From positions 24,361 to 88,360 of the forward strand of contig NZ_AWFH01000006.1 in NCBI RefSeq assembly GCF_000682715.1: 64,000 bases of DNA, in the 5' to 3' direction. Of this stretch, positions 16,301-24,699 are shown piece after piece. Made by a program: the position numbers and the translations under genes. This DNA comes from Hyphomonas atlantica corrig. (GTDB lineage: Bacteria; Pseudomonadota; Alphaproteobacteria; Caulobacterales; Hyphomonadaceae). The notes beneath the pieces were generated by a model. The model worked only from the letters and a program-made list of their open reading frames with translations. It had not been told where the DNA came from and searched no databases. How positions within the stretch are numbered: position 1 is the stretch's first letter; every line of letters begins with the position of its first letter.

Positions 16301-16501
16301 TTAGCGCCGCCCCATCACGGGTGGCATCATCCGGCGAGTTTTCAGCGCATGGGCCACATCTGACAGGCCGGGCGCGTCCGGCGCGCGATCTGGGTGTTCC
16401 GGGTCCAGGCGTGCGTGGCGCAGGCCCTGTCGCACATAGGCATCTTCGGGACGGGTCGCGGCCTTGTCAGCGGCGCGGCGCATGGTTTTCCAGAAATTCA
16501 T
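16301..16501 (-). CDS. Small basic protein, 66 aa
   Basis: Starts MNFWKTMRRAADKAATRPED with AGGGAGA 6 nt before the ATG at 16501. Highly charged, soluble-looking, with many Arg and Ala. The MNFWKT opening echoes MKLWKQ of the next gene downstream, which hints at common origin, but the rest does not align well. No function recognised. Confidence 0.55.
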   Translation of the reverse strand: MNFWKTMRRAADKAATRPEDAYVRQGLRHARLDPEHPDRAPDAPGLSDVAHALKTRRMMPPVMGRR

Positions 16502-16613
16502 CTCAGTCTCCCTTGCTGATGTTGCGAGGGCGGGCGGAAGGCCCGCCATTTGGGGAGTATAGCACACAGGAGACGGCAGCCTGAGTGAAAGCCTTGTCAG
16601 GATAGCGCGCACG

Positions 16614-16639
16614 AAAAAGGGCCGCATAAATTGCGGCCC
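16614..16639 (-). terminator. Rho-independent terminator of the 70-aa protein gene
   Basis: Perfect 7-bp stem GGGCCGC (16619-16625) with GCGGCCC (16633-16639) and a 7-nt loop. On the minus strand it is followed by five T residues (16618-16614). It sits between the small genes 16667-16879 and 16301-16501, so these are likely separate transcription units. Confidence 0.85.
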
Positions 16640-16666
16640 CGTTTCAAGCATCAATCTTCTCACGCA

Positions 16667-16879
16667 TCAGTGCGCGGTGACCGGGTCACCATGTGGGCTG
16701 GACACGCCCTTGTGCGCGCGGAATTCACTAGAGGTATCTTCGCCATTGCGCGCTTTCGCAGAAGTGTCGTCATCGCGGTGTTGGCGCAGGAATTTGCGGC
16801 CATATTTCTGGCCGGCAAAGGCGGCGCCTGCAGCGCCCAGGACACCAGCGGCGATCATTAACTGATTACGGGTCTTCAT
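16667..16879 (-). CDS. Small protein, 70 aa, Ala/Gly-rich N-terminal segment
   Basis: Starts [20 protein letters not shown] with AAGGAGACACGAT before the ATG at 16879. A short hydrophobic Ala/Gly segment (about 8-22) with a possible signal or anchor role is followed by a hydrophilic tail rich in Arg, Asp and His. It resembles the 62-aa protein at 16047-16235 in layout. Function unknown; it has its own terminator. Confidence 0.6.
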   Translation of the reverse strand: MKTRNQLMIAAGVLGAAGAAFAGQKYGRKFLRQHRDDDTSAKARNGEDTSSEFRAHKGVSSPHGDPVTAH

Positions 16880-17026
16880 ATCGTGTCTCCTTTGGTTCGC
16901 TTCGGTTTCATGCGGGGCGGGATTGTCATCGCATTCCCCCAATCAATGGGTGGGCCCCGATCGATGTTCCATGACAGAGCGGCAAGGCGCTTCCCTTCCG
17001 CGCGCCGGACGGCTAAAGCCCCCTTC

Positions 17027-17794
17027 ATGACCCTGAAAACCCGCATCATTCCCTGCCTGGACGTAAAAGACGGACGCACCGTCAAGGGCGTCAATTTCGT
17101 TGACCTGAAAGATGCGGGCGACCCAGTGGCGCTGGCCAAGGCCTATGATGCGCAGGGGGCGGACGAGCTGTGCTTCCTCGATATCTCTGCCACGCATGAA
17201 GGCCGGGGCACGCTGATGGACATTGTCTCTGCGACAGCGGAGCAATGCTTCATGCCGCTGACCGTAGGCGGCGGTGTAAGAAGCGCCGAGAACATGGTGG
17301 CCCTGCTCCGCGCGGGCGCAGACAAGGTGGCGATCAATTCCGCCGCCGTGGCGGACCCGTCGGTGATCTCACGCTGCGCCGCCAAGGCAGGATCTCAGGC
17401 GGTGGTCGTGGCGATCGACGCGCGGGCCGTGGGCGACCATTGGGAGATCTTCACCCATGGCGGCCGCAAGGAAACCGGTATTGATGCGGTGGCCTTTGCC
17501 AAGGAAGCCGAAGCGCGCGGCGCCGGGGAAATCCTGCTGACCAGCATGGACCGGGATGGCACCAAATCGGGATACGACCTGCCCCTGTTGAAGGCGATCA
17601 CCGGCGCGGTGAACATCCCCGTCATCGCCAGTGGCGGGGCGGGCAAGGTGGGAGACCTCGCCCCCGCGGTGATCGAAGGTGGGGCAACTGCCGTTCTGGC
17701 CGCATCGATCTTCCATTTCGGTGAAGCGACGATTGCCGAGGCGCGCGCCGCCCTTGCCACCGCAGGCGCGCCTGTTCGGCCGCTTGCAAACTGA
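17027..17794 (+). CDS. hisF: Imidazole glycerol phosphate synthase cyclase subunit HisF
   Basis: A 255-aa barrel. The start at 17027 gives [21 protein letters not shown], the normal HisF start with the catalytic Asp in CLDVKDG. LTVGGGV near residue 80, VVVAIDAR near 125 (second Asp) and VIASGGAG near 200 are present. It converts PRFAR plus ammonia from HisH into IGP and AICAR. Normally adjacent to hisA in this group; here about 4.9 kb of unrelated genes separate them. Confidence 0.97.
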   Translation: MTLKTRIIPCLDVKDGRTVKGVNFVDLKDAGDPVALAKAYDAQGADELCFLDISATHEGRGTLMDIVSATAEQCFMPLTVGGGVRSAENMVALLRAGADKVAINSAAVADPSVISRCAAKAGSQAVVVAIDARAVGDHWEIFTHGGRKETGIDAVAFAKEAEARGAGEILLTSMDRDGTKSGYDLPLLKAITGAVNIPVIASGGAGKVGDLAPAVIEGGATAVLAASIFHFGEATIAEARAALATAGAPVRPLAN

Positions 17795-17883
17795 GCCCCT
17801 TTCAGATTCGTCATAAAGGCTTCAATTGCGTCATCCGCGCATCGGCGTAGTCTTTCCCTTCAAAACACAGGAAGGGAACGAAC

Positions 17884-18300
17884 ATGAGAGGCGAGTGCAT
17901 TTGTGGTGCCGTCAAGATCACCATTCCAGACATAAGCGAAGTCGCTGTATGCCATTGCGCAACATGCCGTCGCTGGGGTGGCGGGCCGTTGTTTACCGTA
18001 GACCATGATGGAAAACTGGAGATTGAGGGCGAGGAGAATATCTCCGAATACCAATCATCCGACTGGGCAGAGCGCGCATTCTGTAGCAAATGCGGTAGCC
18101 ATTTGTTCTACCATCTGAAATTTCACGATCACTTCGCCCTGTCAGCCGGGCTATTCCAGGACGTGCCGCTCAAGAAAATCAGCCAGCAGATCTTCATTGA
18201 TCAGAAGCCAGACTTTTACGAATTGGCAAACGACACGCCAAAACTTACCGGTGAGGAAGCATTCGCTGCATTTGAGGCCTCAAACAACGAAGAGGACTAG
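17884..18300 (+). CDS. GFA / CENP-V-type zinc protein
   Basis: A 138-aa protein of the glutathione-dependent formaldehyde-activating enzyme (Gfa) family. Its zinc-binding cysteines are visible as GECICGAV (residues 4-11), VCHCATCRRWGGGP (about 22-35) and FCSKCGSHLF (about 66-75). Most family members lack proven formaldehyde-activating function and are simply zinc proteins, so no reaction is assigned. It ends with a 4-bp overlap with the convergent enoyl-CoA hydratase-type gene and lies within the split his cluster. Confidence 0.9.
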   Translation: MRGECICGAVKITIPDISEVAVCHCATCRRWGGGPLFTVDHDGKLEIEGEENISEYQSSDWAERAFCSKCGSHLFYHLKFHDHFALSAGLFQDVPLKKISQQIFIDQKPDFYELANDTPKLTGEEAFAAFEASNNEED

Positions 18301-19115
18301 TCCGCAAAGGACGGCTTGCGCTTTTGCATTTCTGCGAACACCGCTTCCATCTGGTTTGGTGTACGGATGATCTTGTCCTGCTCGTCTGATTCGGCCTGCA
18401 GCAATTCCGCATCCGTTGCATCCTGCATCATGTTGAAGATGCGCTTGGAAGCCTGAATGGCGTCCGGGTTCTTGTTCGCGATTTGCGTAGCAAGCGCCAT
18501 CGCATCTTCCAGAGGCGTGTCGGAGACATGGGTGGCAAAGCCCATATGCTTCGCTTCGGCGCCATTGAAGATACGGTTCGTATAGGTCAATTCACGCAGC
18601 ACATCGTCGCGGACATTGCCGCGCCAGAGTGGGAAGCCGGCCATGTCCGGCACGAGGCCCCATTTCAATTCCATGATGGCGCAGCGTGTATCGGGATGCA
18701 CGAACCGAATGTCGGCGCCGGAAAGGATCTGGAAGCCGCCGCCAAAGGCCACACCATGCGCCGCCGCGATGACCGGTGCCGGTATCTCGCGCCAACCCCA
18801 GGCCACATGCTGGGCGCGGTTGGCAATGCCATGTGTCCGCTCGGCCAGCGTGCTGGCCTTGCTGCCCGTGACGCTCTTGGACTTGTCGCTGCCGGAATCG
18901 CTTCCGAGGCTGGACAGGTCGAGCCCCGCGCAGAAGGCGCGCCCCTCCCCCGAGACAACCACGACGCGCAAGCCCTTGGTCTCTTTCAACTGGGCAATCG
19001 CCTCATTGATGCCGTCAAACATGGCGGGGTCGAGGGCGTTCATCTTGTCGGTGCGAATGAAGCGGACATCGGCAATGCCATCGTCCAGCATGGTGATTGA
19101 GACCCGGTCTTTCAT
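18297..19115 (-). CDS. Enoyl-CoA hydratase/isomerase (crotonase) family protein
   Basis: A 272-aa crotonase-fold protein. Oxyanion-hole motifs are seen as SGEGRAFCAGLDLSS near residues 55-69 and AAHGVAFGGGFQI near 118-130. The DIRFVHPDTRCAIMELKWGLVPD region is typical of the acyl-CoA hydratase set. At the second acidic position many hydratases have Glu; the context ELKWGL keeps it. Fatty-acid or branched-chain acyl-CoA substrate likely. Minus strand, between the gfa-like gene and hisE. Confidence 0.9.
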   Translation of the reverse strand: MKDRVSITMLDDGIADVRFIRTDKMNALDPAMFDGINEAIAQLKETKGLRVVVVSGEGRAFCAGLDLSSLGSDSGSDKSKSVTGSKASTLAERTHGIANRAQHVAWGWREIPAPVIAAAHGVAFGGGFQILSGADIRFVHPDTRCAIMELKWGLVPDMAGFPLWRGNVRDDVLRELTYTNRIFNGAEAKHMGFATHVSDTPLEDAMALATQIANKNPDAIQASKRIFNMMQDATDAELLQAESDEQDKIIRTPNQMEAVFAEMQKRKPSFAD

Positions 19116-19224
19116 GACTCTGTTCCTGATCTGGTGGCGTTTCCTTTCGTAAAAGTGCGCCAGCGGGGCCCCGCGTCAAGCGCCCGCGCTTCCTCACGTC
19201 GCGTAAGTGCGCTATGGCGGAGGT

Positions 19225-19566
19225 ATGACGGATCTCGGCTCTTCTGACCGCCTTGCTGCGGCCCTCGCTCATCTCGGCAGCACAATCGACGCGCGCGCGA
19301 AGGAAGGTGATGCCTCAAAATCCTGGACGGCTAAGCTGCTGGCCAAGGGGCCGGAATCCTGCGCGGAAAAGGTGCATGAGGAAGGCATGGAGCTGGCCGA
19401 AGCGGTGCGCCGCGAGAGTGATGCGAACGTCGCCAGCGAGGCGGCAGATGTCCTCTACCACGCTTTCGTCGCGCTGCGCTCCCGCGGTGTGAGCCTCGAT
19501 GATGTGGCCGCCGCATTGGAAAAGCGGCAGGGCATCAGCGGGATTGACGAGAAGGCCAGTCGCTAG
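19225..19566 (+). CDS. hisE: Phosphoribosyl-ATP pyrophosphatase HisE
   Basis: A 113-aa all-alpha MazG-type pyrophosphohydrolase, separate from HisI. The Mg-binding motif is KVHEEGMELAEAVRRES (about residues 50-66) with EAADVLYHAF (about 72-81). It converts PR-ATP to PR-AMP in the second step of histidine synthesis. It is the last visible gene of the plus-strand his set. The ATG at 19225 is preceded closely by GGCGGAGG; a GTG at 19207 would add six residues. Confidence 0.95.
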   Translation: MTDLGSSDRLAAALAHLGSTIDARAKEGDASKSWTAKLLAKGPESCAEKVHEEGMELAEAVRRESDANVASEAADVLYHAFVALRSRGVSLDDVAAALEKRQGISGIDEKASR

Positions 19567-20534
19567 ACGTTGAACGCCCGGCGAACGAGCGAGGGCGCAA
19601 GCGGGGACACGGTGTGCCCGATCATCGAAAGCCCATAATAGGTGGTCGCGAGCCCCTTGGCGACGAGACGCCCCCGCGCGCCGAGCTTCATACCATCGGC
19701 CCCTTCGTCGATGCGCCTGAACGCACCTGAGAGATTCCACTTCGCCTTGCGCAGCGGGAACAGCGACGGACGCGGATCAGACTGCGGCCGGAGCGTCTGG
19801 TCCATCAACCAGGCATCATGGCCATCAATGACGGCACGCTTCAGAAAGTGGCCGAGGCCATTTGGCGGCGGATGGGAAACGCGCGCGGCCGGACAGATCT
19901 CGATCTGTTCTCCTGTCTTGCGCAACTGGTCGGCCAGCACATAGCAGCGCCCCCGCACCAGGTCGCTGTCCGGGAACGGTGCGCGGAGAAAGGTTTCCCG
20001 CTCGATCAGGAAATTGTTGGCAAAGAAGCGATCGCTTTCAAAAGCCTCTGTCGCAGGCGACCGCGGCGGGAAGAACCAGAACAGGGCGAAGGCCCGGTCC
20101 AGCAGGCTGACAGGTTCGACATAGGTCTGGCCGCCGACAATGACCGCATTGCTGGTGCGACGAGCTTCCAGCAACGTTTCGAGCCAAGCCTCTTCCGGCA
20201 CGACATCACTGTCGATGAAACATAACCAGGGCCGCGTCGCGAGGGTCGCGCCAAGATTCTTCTGCTCGTAATATTCCAGATCGTGGGCGGCTTCGATGCG
20301 GATCTCGGCGCGCGCCTCCGGATTCCAGGCCGAGTCCACGAATTGCTTCAGGGCGCTTGAATCAATGGCCTCTGGATCATGCAGAATCAGGATTTCGGCA
20401 GGGTCCGCAAACCGGTCAGCCAGGGCCGCAATCTGTCCGGACACACATTCGAGCATGCCTGCGGCGCGATCCGCCTCCGCGAGCTTGGCGTTCTCCCATT
20501 CCATGATGACCGAAAGGCCGGGATACCTTGTCAT
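19563..20534 (-). CDS. Glycosyltransferase family 2-like protein
   Basis: A 323-aa GT-A fold protein with the start at 20534 (MTRYPGLSVIMEWEN) preceded by AGGAACAG. It has a nucleotide-sugar binding N-terminal half, the metal-binding IDSDVVPEEAWL motif near residues 118-129, and NNFLIERETFL / DLVRGRCYVLADQL regions typical of family 2. A weak hydrophobic stretch near the C-terminus may contact the membrane. Acceptor unknown. It overlaps the end of hisE by 4 bp (convergent). Confidence 0.82.
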   Translation of the reverse strand: MTRYPGLSVIMEWENAKLAEADRAAGMLECVSGQIAALADRFADPAEILILHDPEAIDSSALKQFVDSAWNPEARAEIRIEAAHDLEYYEQKNLGATLATRPWLCFIDSDVVPEEAWLETLLEARRTSNAVIVGGQTYVEPVSLLDRAFALFWFFPPRSPATEAFESDRFFANNFLIERETFLRAPFPDSDLVRGRCYVLADQLRKTGEQIEICPAARVSHPPPNGLGHFLKRAVIDGHDAWLMDQTLRPQSDPRPSLFPLRKAKWNLSGAFRRIDEGADGMKLGARGRLVAKGLATTYYGLSMIGHTVSPLAPSLVRRAFNV

Positions 20535-20648
20535 AAAATCTGTTCCTGCCTGCCGGGACACCTTATCGCGAAAGCAATATCCGCGCCAAGCAAGGCGAAT
20601 GTGCCAGCGAGGCGGGAAATCCGGACACATGCGCGAATATTCAGCGCG

Positions 20649-21383
20649 CTACACCTCTCTCGGCGGTTTCAGGCGGCGTTTGGTCTGGTGGGTGTCGGCC
20701 TTGTCGCCGGTGGGTTTTTCGCCGCGCATATAGTGGCGCTGCCAGCGTTCTTTCATGGCGTTTTCCTCGCCACCCGCGAGACGCGTATTGAAATCAGCGC
20801 GGCTGTCGCGCCACGCGTCATATTCCTTCACCAGTTCCTCATTCGAGCGTAACAGTTTCCGCTCCGGCTCGATCTCTTCCAGCTTCTTGTGTTCCATCAG
20901 CGTGATGAAGGCGAAGGGCTCGCCCTTTTCGAAGATCACCTCGCCAGGGCGGGTCATCTGCCAGTTCATCGTGAACGGAAACGGTAGCCAGTCTGTCTCA
21001 ACGAGGCCTGTCAGCGGGTAGATGCCATCCTTCGGCCAGTTTGGCGGGCCGGTGACCCAGACGCCCCAGCCGGGCGGCGTGCGGAACAGATGGCCTGTAT
21101 GGAAAGTGACGATTCCGCGCATGAAATGAGCATCCGCAAAGCTGGCGATGGCGTTCGGATCGCCGCGGGTCAGCAACTGGATGTCTTCATTCCGGTTGCC
21201 GCCATTCCACTTGATCTTGATGTCCATCGGGCACAGCAATTCCCAGCCGGTGGCGTTTGCCATGGTCAGCGGCAGGCACCGATAGGGGTGGCGATCCGTG
21301 AACGCATCCATCCAGTCGCGATTGGAGCGCGCGGGCACAAGGTCTGGCGCGACATCATAGATCTTGTAGCAGTCGAGGTGCAT
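20649..21383 (-). CDS. DUF6065 family protein
   Basis: A 244-aa soluble protein starting MHLDCYKIYDVAPDLVPARS. The opening CYKIYDVAPDL, RDWMD, YRCLPLTMANATGWEL and HTGHLFRTPPGWGVWVTGPPNW blocks match what I recall of DUF6065, a family often near glycosyltransferase or sulfotransferase genes. The C-terminus is highly basic and polar. Function unknown. It starts divergently from proX with 58 bp between start codons. Confidence 0.7.
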   Translation of the reverse strand: MHLDCYKIYDVAPDLVPARSNRDWMDAFTDRHPYRCLPLTMANATGWELLCPMDIKIKWNGGNRNEDIQLLTRGDPNAIASFADAHFMRGIVTFHTGHLFRTPPGWGVWVTGPPNWPKDGIYPLTGLVETDWLPFPFTMNWQMTRPGEVIFEKGEPFAFITLMEHKKLEEIEPERKLLRSNEELVKEYDAWRDSRADFNTRLAGGEENAMKERWQRHYMRGEKPTGDKADTHQTKRRLKPPREV

Positions 21384-21441
21384 GGAAGCGGTATCCGGGG
21401 CAAAGCTTGACGAGGCCTCAAGTCTTGGCCCAAAGGGCGCC

Positions 21442-21951
21442 ATGACCGCAACCCCCGATGATCTGTTCGCCTATTTGGATGAGTTGGGCATTGCCCACAC
21501 CACGCACTGGCACGCGCCCGTCTTCACCGTGGAGGAAGGCCGGGACCTGAAAGCGTCGATGCCGGGCGGGCATACGAAGAACCTGTTCCTGACCGACAAG
21601 GATGGCACCATCATCCTGATTGCAGCGGAGGCGCACTCACAGTTGAAGCTGAACCGGCTGCACCGGCTGATCGGCACGCGGCGGCTTTCCTTTGGCGCGC
21701 CGGAATTGATGGAAGAGGTTCTGGGCGTCACACCGGGATCCGTTACGGCGTTCGCATTGATGAATGACCGGGAAGGACGCGTGCGCTTTCTGGTGGATGC
21801 GGCCCTGATGGCGCATGATCCGGTGAACTTCCACCCGCTGACCAATACAGGCACAACGGCCATCGCGCGGGACGACCTGGAAGTATTCGCGCGCGCAACG
21901 GGACACGGGTTCGAAGTGGTGGACTTCACTCAATTGCTGGACGAGGGCTGA
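21442..21951 (+). CDS. Prolyl-tRNA editing deacylase, ProX/YbaK fold
   Basis: A 169-aa free-standing INS-type trans-editing domain. It carries HAPVFTVEEGRDLKASMPGGHTKNLFLTDK near residues 23-52 with the catalytic Lys (TKNLFL), SQLKLNRLH, and GSVTAFALMNDREGRVRFLVD near 100-120, characteristic of the ProX (PrdX) subgroup that hydrolyses Ala-tRNA(Pro). The start at 21442 is chosen since the family begins here; the upstream open frame overlaps the divergent gene. Confidence 0.9.
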   Translation: MTATPDDLFAYLDELGIAHTTHWHAPVFTVEEGRDLKASMPGGHTKNLFLTDKDGTIILIAAEAHSQLKLNRLHRLIGTRRLSFGAPELMEEVLGVTPGSVTAFALMNDREGRVRFLVDAALMAHDPVNFHPLTNTGTTAIARDDLEVFARATGHGFEVVDFTQLLDEG

Positions 21952-21962
21952 TCCCATGCCCC

Positions 21963-21997
21963 AAAAAAGGGAGGGGCCGCCCATGACAGGCGACCCC
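21963..21997 (-). terminator. Probable terminator of the TonB-dependent receptor gene
   Basis: GGGG-cc-GCC (21973-21981) can pair with GGC-ga-CCCC (21989-21997). On the minus strand the hairpin is followed by TCCCTTTTTT (21972-21963). It lies in the 79-bp gap between the ends of proX and the receptor gene. Confidence 0.5.
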
Positions 21998-22030
21998 GGG
22001 GATTGACTTGCTGAGAAGTCTTTTGACTGA

Positions 22031-24535
22031 CTAATCGAATGTATATTTCAGACGCACACCCATCGAGCGCGGTGCGCCGACGTGCGTGTAGTAGGTACGC
22101 TGATAGACTGGACCGCCGAGATCATCGGACAGAACCTGATTGTAGAGATTCGTGCCGACGACGCCGGTTTCGTAGAACTCATCGAACAGATTGTTCACGA
22201 AGAAGGTCGCCTGCCAGTCACCCGTGTCATACACCGCGGAGACGTTGGCAAGGCCGAAGGAATCCAACGTCAGGCCATCGCCAAGTCCGCCGGTCCGGCT
22301 GAGCACGTCGCCCTGCCATGTGTAGCCAGCATTGAAGGCGAGTTCGCCATCAGCAAACGGCATGACATAGGTACCAAACACGGACAGCTGGTCTTCAGGA
22401 GAGCCCGGCAGGCGGTCGCCATCGCTGCCGTCCAGAAGGACTGTGCCAAAGCCTGGAGGCGAAATGGTACCGACAAGACCCGGCGCGTCAGCGGTCAGTT
22501 TGGCCTCAGTGTGACTGTAGCTGCCGCGGACAGACAGGTTTTCGTTTACAGCCCAGGCTCCACTGACTTCGAAGCCTTTTGATTCCGCACCTTCGGCGTT
22601 CACCGTGATCGGAATAGATGCGTTGATCGTGGCGGAGGTGAGCTGCGGATCGGACCATTCGATGAAGTAGACGGCACCGTTCAGCGTCACCCGGCCATCC
22701 ATGAGTGTTGATTTGAATCCGAGCTCATAATTGGTTGTGGTGTCAGGACCGTACTGCGACTCATCCCGTGTGGAGATATCGCCCGCACCCGGCCCGAACT
22801 GCTGCCCCGGCAACAGCGCACAGGCGCCCTGCTGGTTGTCTGTCGGATCATAATCCGGGCAAACGCCGATACCGTTTGAGTTACCGATACGATAGCCTTC
22901 ACTGACTGTGAAATAGCCAAGAATATCGTCAGTGAACTCATAAGACGTGTTGAACTTGAAAAGTGTTCCGTCGTCTGACTGGCTGGTGCGTTCGGTACCG
23001 TTGGGGCTGCCGGCCGCAAAGTCAGACTTCAGGCTGTTTTCCAGATCATTGATGCCGACCGGCTGCAGATAGTCCGGGCCACTGTCAAACAAGGGGAAAT
23101 CCACATCACTGAAGGATTCAAGATCGTACTCATAGTAGCGACCGCCAACCGTGACGGTCCACTTGTCTGTGATCTCAAACCCGATTTCACCGAACAGAGC
23201 CATTTCCTCAAGCTCGGAGAAGAACTGGGAATAGTATTCCAGATCGTCCGGACGGTCGAAACCAACATAGTCCGCATAGCCCGGCGTGTATTCCTGTGAA
23301 TACGACGTGACGTCTGAGTTGTTGTAGAACGCGCCAATGATCCAGTTGAATCGGCTTTCCGTCGTCGAGACGAGGCGGACCTCCTGGTTGAAGGTGTTTT
23401 CACGTCCCTTCTCATGCGTGAAGGAGGTGAAGGTCGGGAACAACTCATAGCTGTATTCCAGAGAGATCAGCAGATCTGTCTGGTCGCGCTGGCCGTCATC
23501 ATCAAAGCGGGAATAGCCGGTGGCAGAGGTCAGTTCGGCAAAGCCGAGATCGGCTGTCAGCTCAAGCGCGAGCAGCTGGTTCGTGATCTCGTTCGGCTCT
23601 TCGACGCGCTTGGCCAGTTCATACTTGCCGGTGTTGAGCGTATTGCGCCAGCTGGAGCCTTGGCGGCCATCAATGTCCGACTTCTGATAGTAATAGGTTG
23701 CCGTACCATCGAGCCAGTCGAGCGGCTCCCAGCGCGCAGCAAGGCGTCCCGACACCGTCCGTTCACCATTCGCATCTGTCACGCCGCGCAGGTTTGCGGC
23801 CACATCAGACGGATCGGAAAAATCCGGATCCGGGTCAGACACGCCGATTTCCTGAACGATATAAGGATAATCGATGAAGCCGGAATCATCTTCAAAGTCG
23901 ATCGAGCCTCGGATGGCAAAGTTCGGGGCCAGCGCCTTGTTGAAGGTCAGGCCGGTCTCGTAGCTGAGCGAGCTGGCTTCGGAATATTTCGAAACCTCGG
24001 AGCGGACTTCGAGAAGATCGCCCCCGAAATCCGGCTTGTTCGGAATGTAGCGGATGGCGCCGCCCAGCGTGCCGGCACCATAGAGTGTGCCCTGTGGCCC
24101 AAGCAGAACCTCGACACGCTGCATGTCGTTCAGCTTCAGGTCCACGAACAACGGAATTTCGCCAATATAGGTTGCGACCGTGCCGCCGCCGTCATTGTTG
24201 CCATCGCCGGAGCCGAGGCCATCCGCATTCAGGCCGCGCACGATCAACGGGTTGCCCTGACGGCCCCCGCGATCCACCACGTTGATACCGGGCACGTAGG
24301 ACAGCATATCGGACAGTTCGTCGAAGCCCTGCTCCTCGATCTGTTCGCCGCCAACCGCTGCAATGTTCAACGGAATGTCCTGAACGCTTTCGGCGCGGCG
24401 AGTTGCCGTTACAGTGATTGTCTGCGCACGCAGTTCGCTGTCGCCTGAGGCGTCTTCCTGGGCATTGGCGCCCATGACCAGGCCCGTCGCAAGAACGGCG
24501 AGGCTGGTCTGTCTTAACAAGCTGGATTTCGACAT
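22031..24535 (-). CDS. TonB-dependent outer-membrane receptor
   Basis: An 834-aa receptor with a signal peptide (MSKSSLLRQTSLAVLATGLV, cleavage near residue 25). The TonB box region is followed by a plug domain (about 40-160: TITVTATRR, SYVPGINVVDRGG, RVEVLLGPQGTLYGAGTLGG) and a 22-strand barrel ending in GVRLKYTFD. No signal-transduction (STN) domain is present. It resembles the large set of oligosaccharide or siderophore receptors of Caulobacterales and sphingomonads. Substrate unknown. The divergent TPR-sulfotransferase gene is a recurrent neighbour of such receptors. Confidence 0.95.
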   Translation of the reverse strand: MSKSSLLRQTSLAVLATGLVMGANAQEDASGDSELRAQTITVTATRRAESVQDIPLNIAAVGGEQIEEQGFDELSDMLSYVPGINVVDRGGRQGNPLIVRGLNADGLGSGDGNNDGGGTVATYIGEIPLFVDLKLNDMQRVEVLLGPQGTLYGAGTLGGAIRYIPNKPDFGGDLLEVRSEVSKYSEASSLSYETGLTFNKALAPNFAIRGSIDFEDDSGFIDYPYIVQEIGVSDPDPDFSDPSDVAANLRGVTDANGERTVSGRLAARWEPLDWLDGTATYYYQKSDIDGRQGSSWRNTLNTGKYELAKRVEEPNEITNQLLALELTADLGFAELTSATGYSRFDDDGQRDQTDLLISLEYSYELFPTFTSFTHEKGRENTFNQEVRLVSTTESRFNWIIGAFYNNSDVTSYSQEYTPGYADYVGFDRPDDLEYYSQFFSELEEMALFGEIGFEITDKWTVTVGGRYYEYDLESFSDVDFPLFDSGPDYLQPVGINDLENSLKSDFAAGSPNGTERTSQSDDGTLFKFNTSYEFTDDILGYFTVSEGYRIGNSNGIGVCPDYDPTDNQQGACALLPGQQFGPGAGDISTRDESQYGPDTTTNYELGFKSTLMDGRVTLNGAVYFIEWSDPQLTSATINASIPITVNAEGAESKGFEVSGAWAVNENLSVRGSYSHTEAKLTADAPGLVGTISPPGFGTVLLDGSDGDRLPGSPEDQLSVFGTYVMPFADGELAFNAGYTWQGDVLSRTGGLGDGLTLDSFGLANVSAVYDTGDWQATFFVNNLFDEFYETGVVGTNLYNQVLSDDLGGPVYQRTYYTHVGAPRSMGVRLKYTFD

Positions 24536-24699
24536 AAAATTCTCCTTAAGTTCCTACCTCACCTTCCTGAGCAGGACATCGGAGGGACCCCTCCCTCACG
24601 CCGCCATCCCATACGGCAGCACGATTGTTCCCAAGGAGTAAGATTTTTGGCACGCCTGTGCGTCACCCGTCTGCAGAACAGGATGAAAGGAGCACAGCT

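Noticed and set aside
23414..24448. 344-codon plus-strand frame opposite the TonB receptor
   Set aside because: Antisense shadow of a well-supported receptor gene; no motif or ribosome site.
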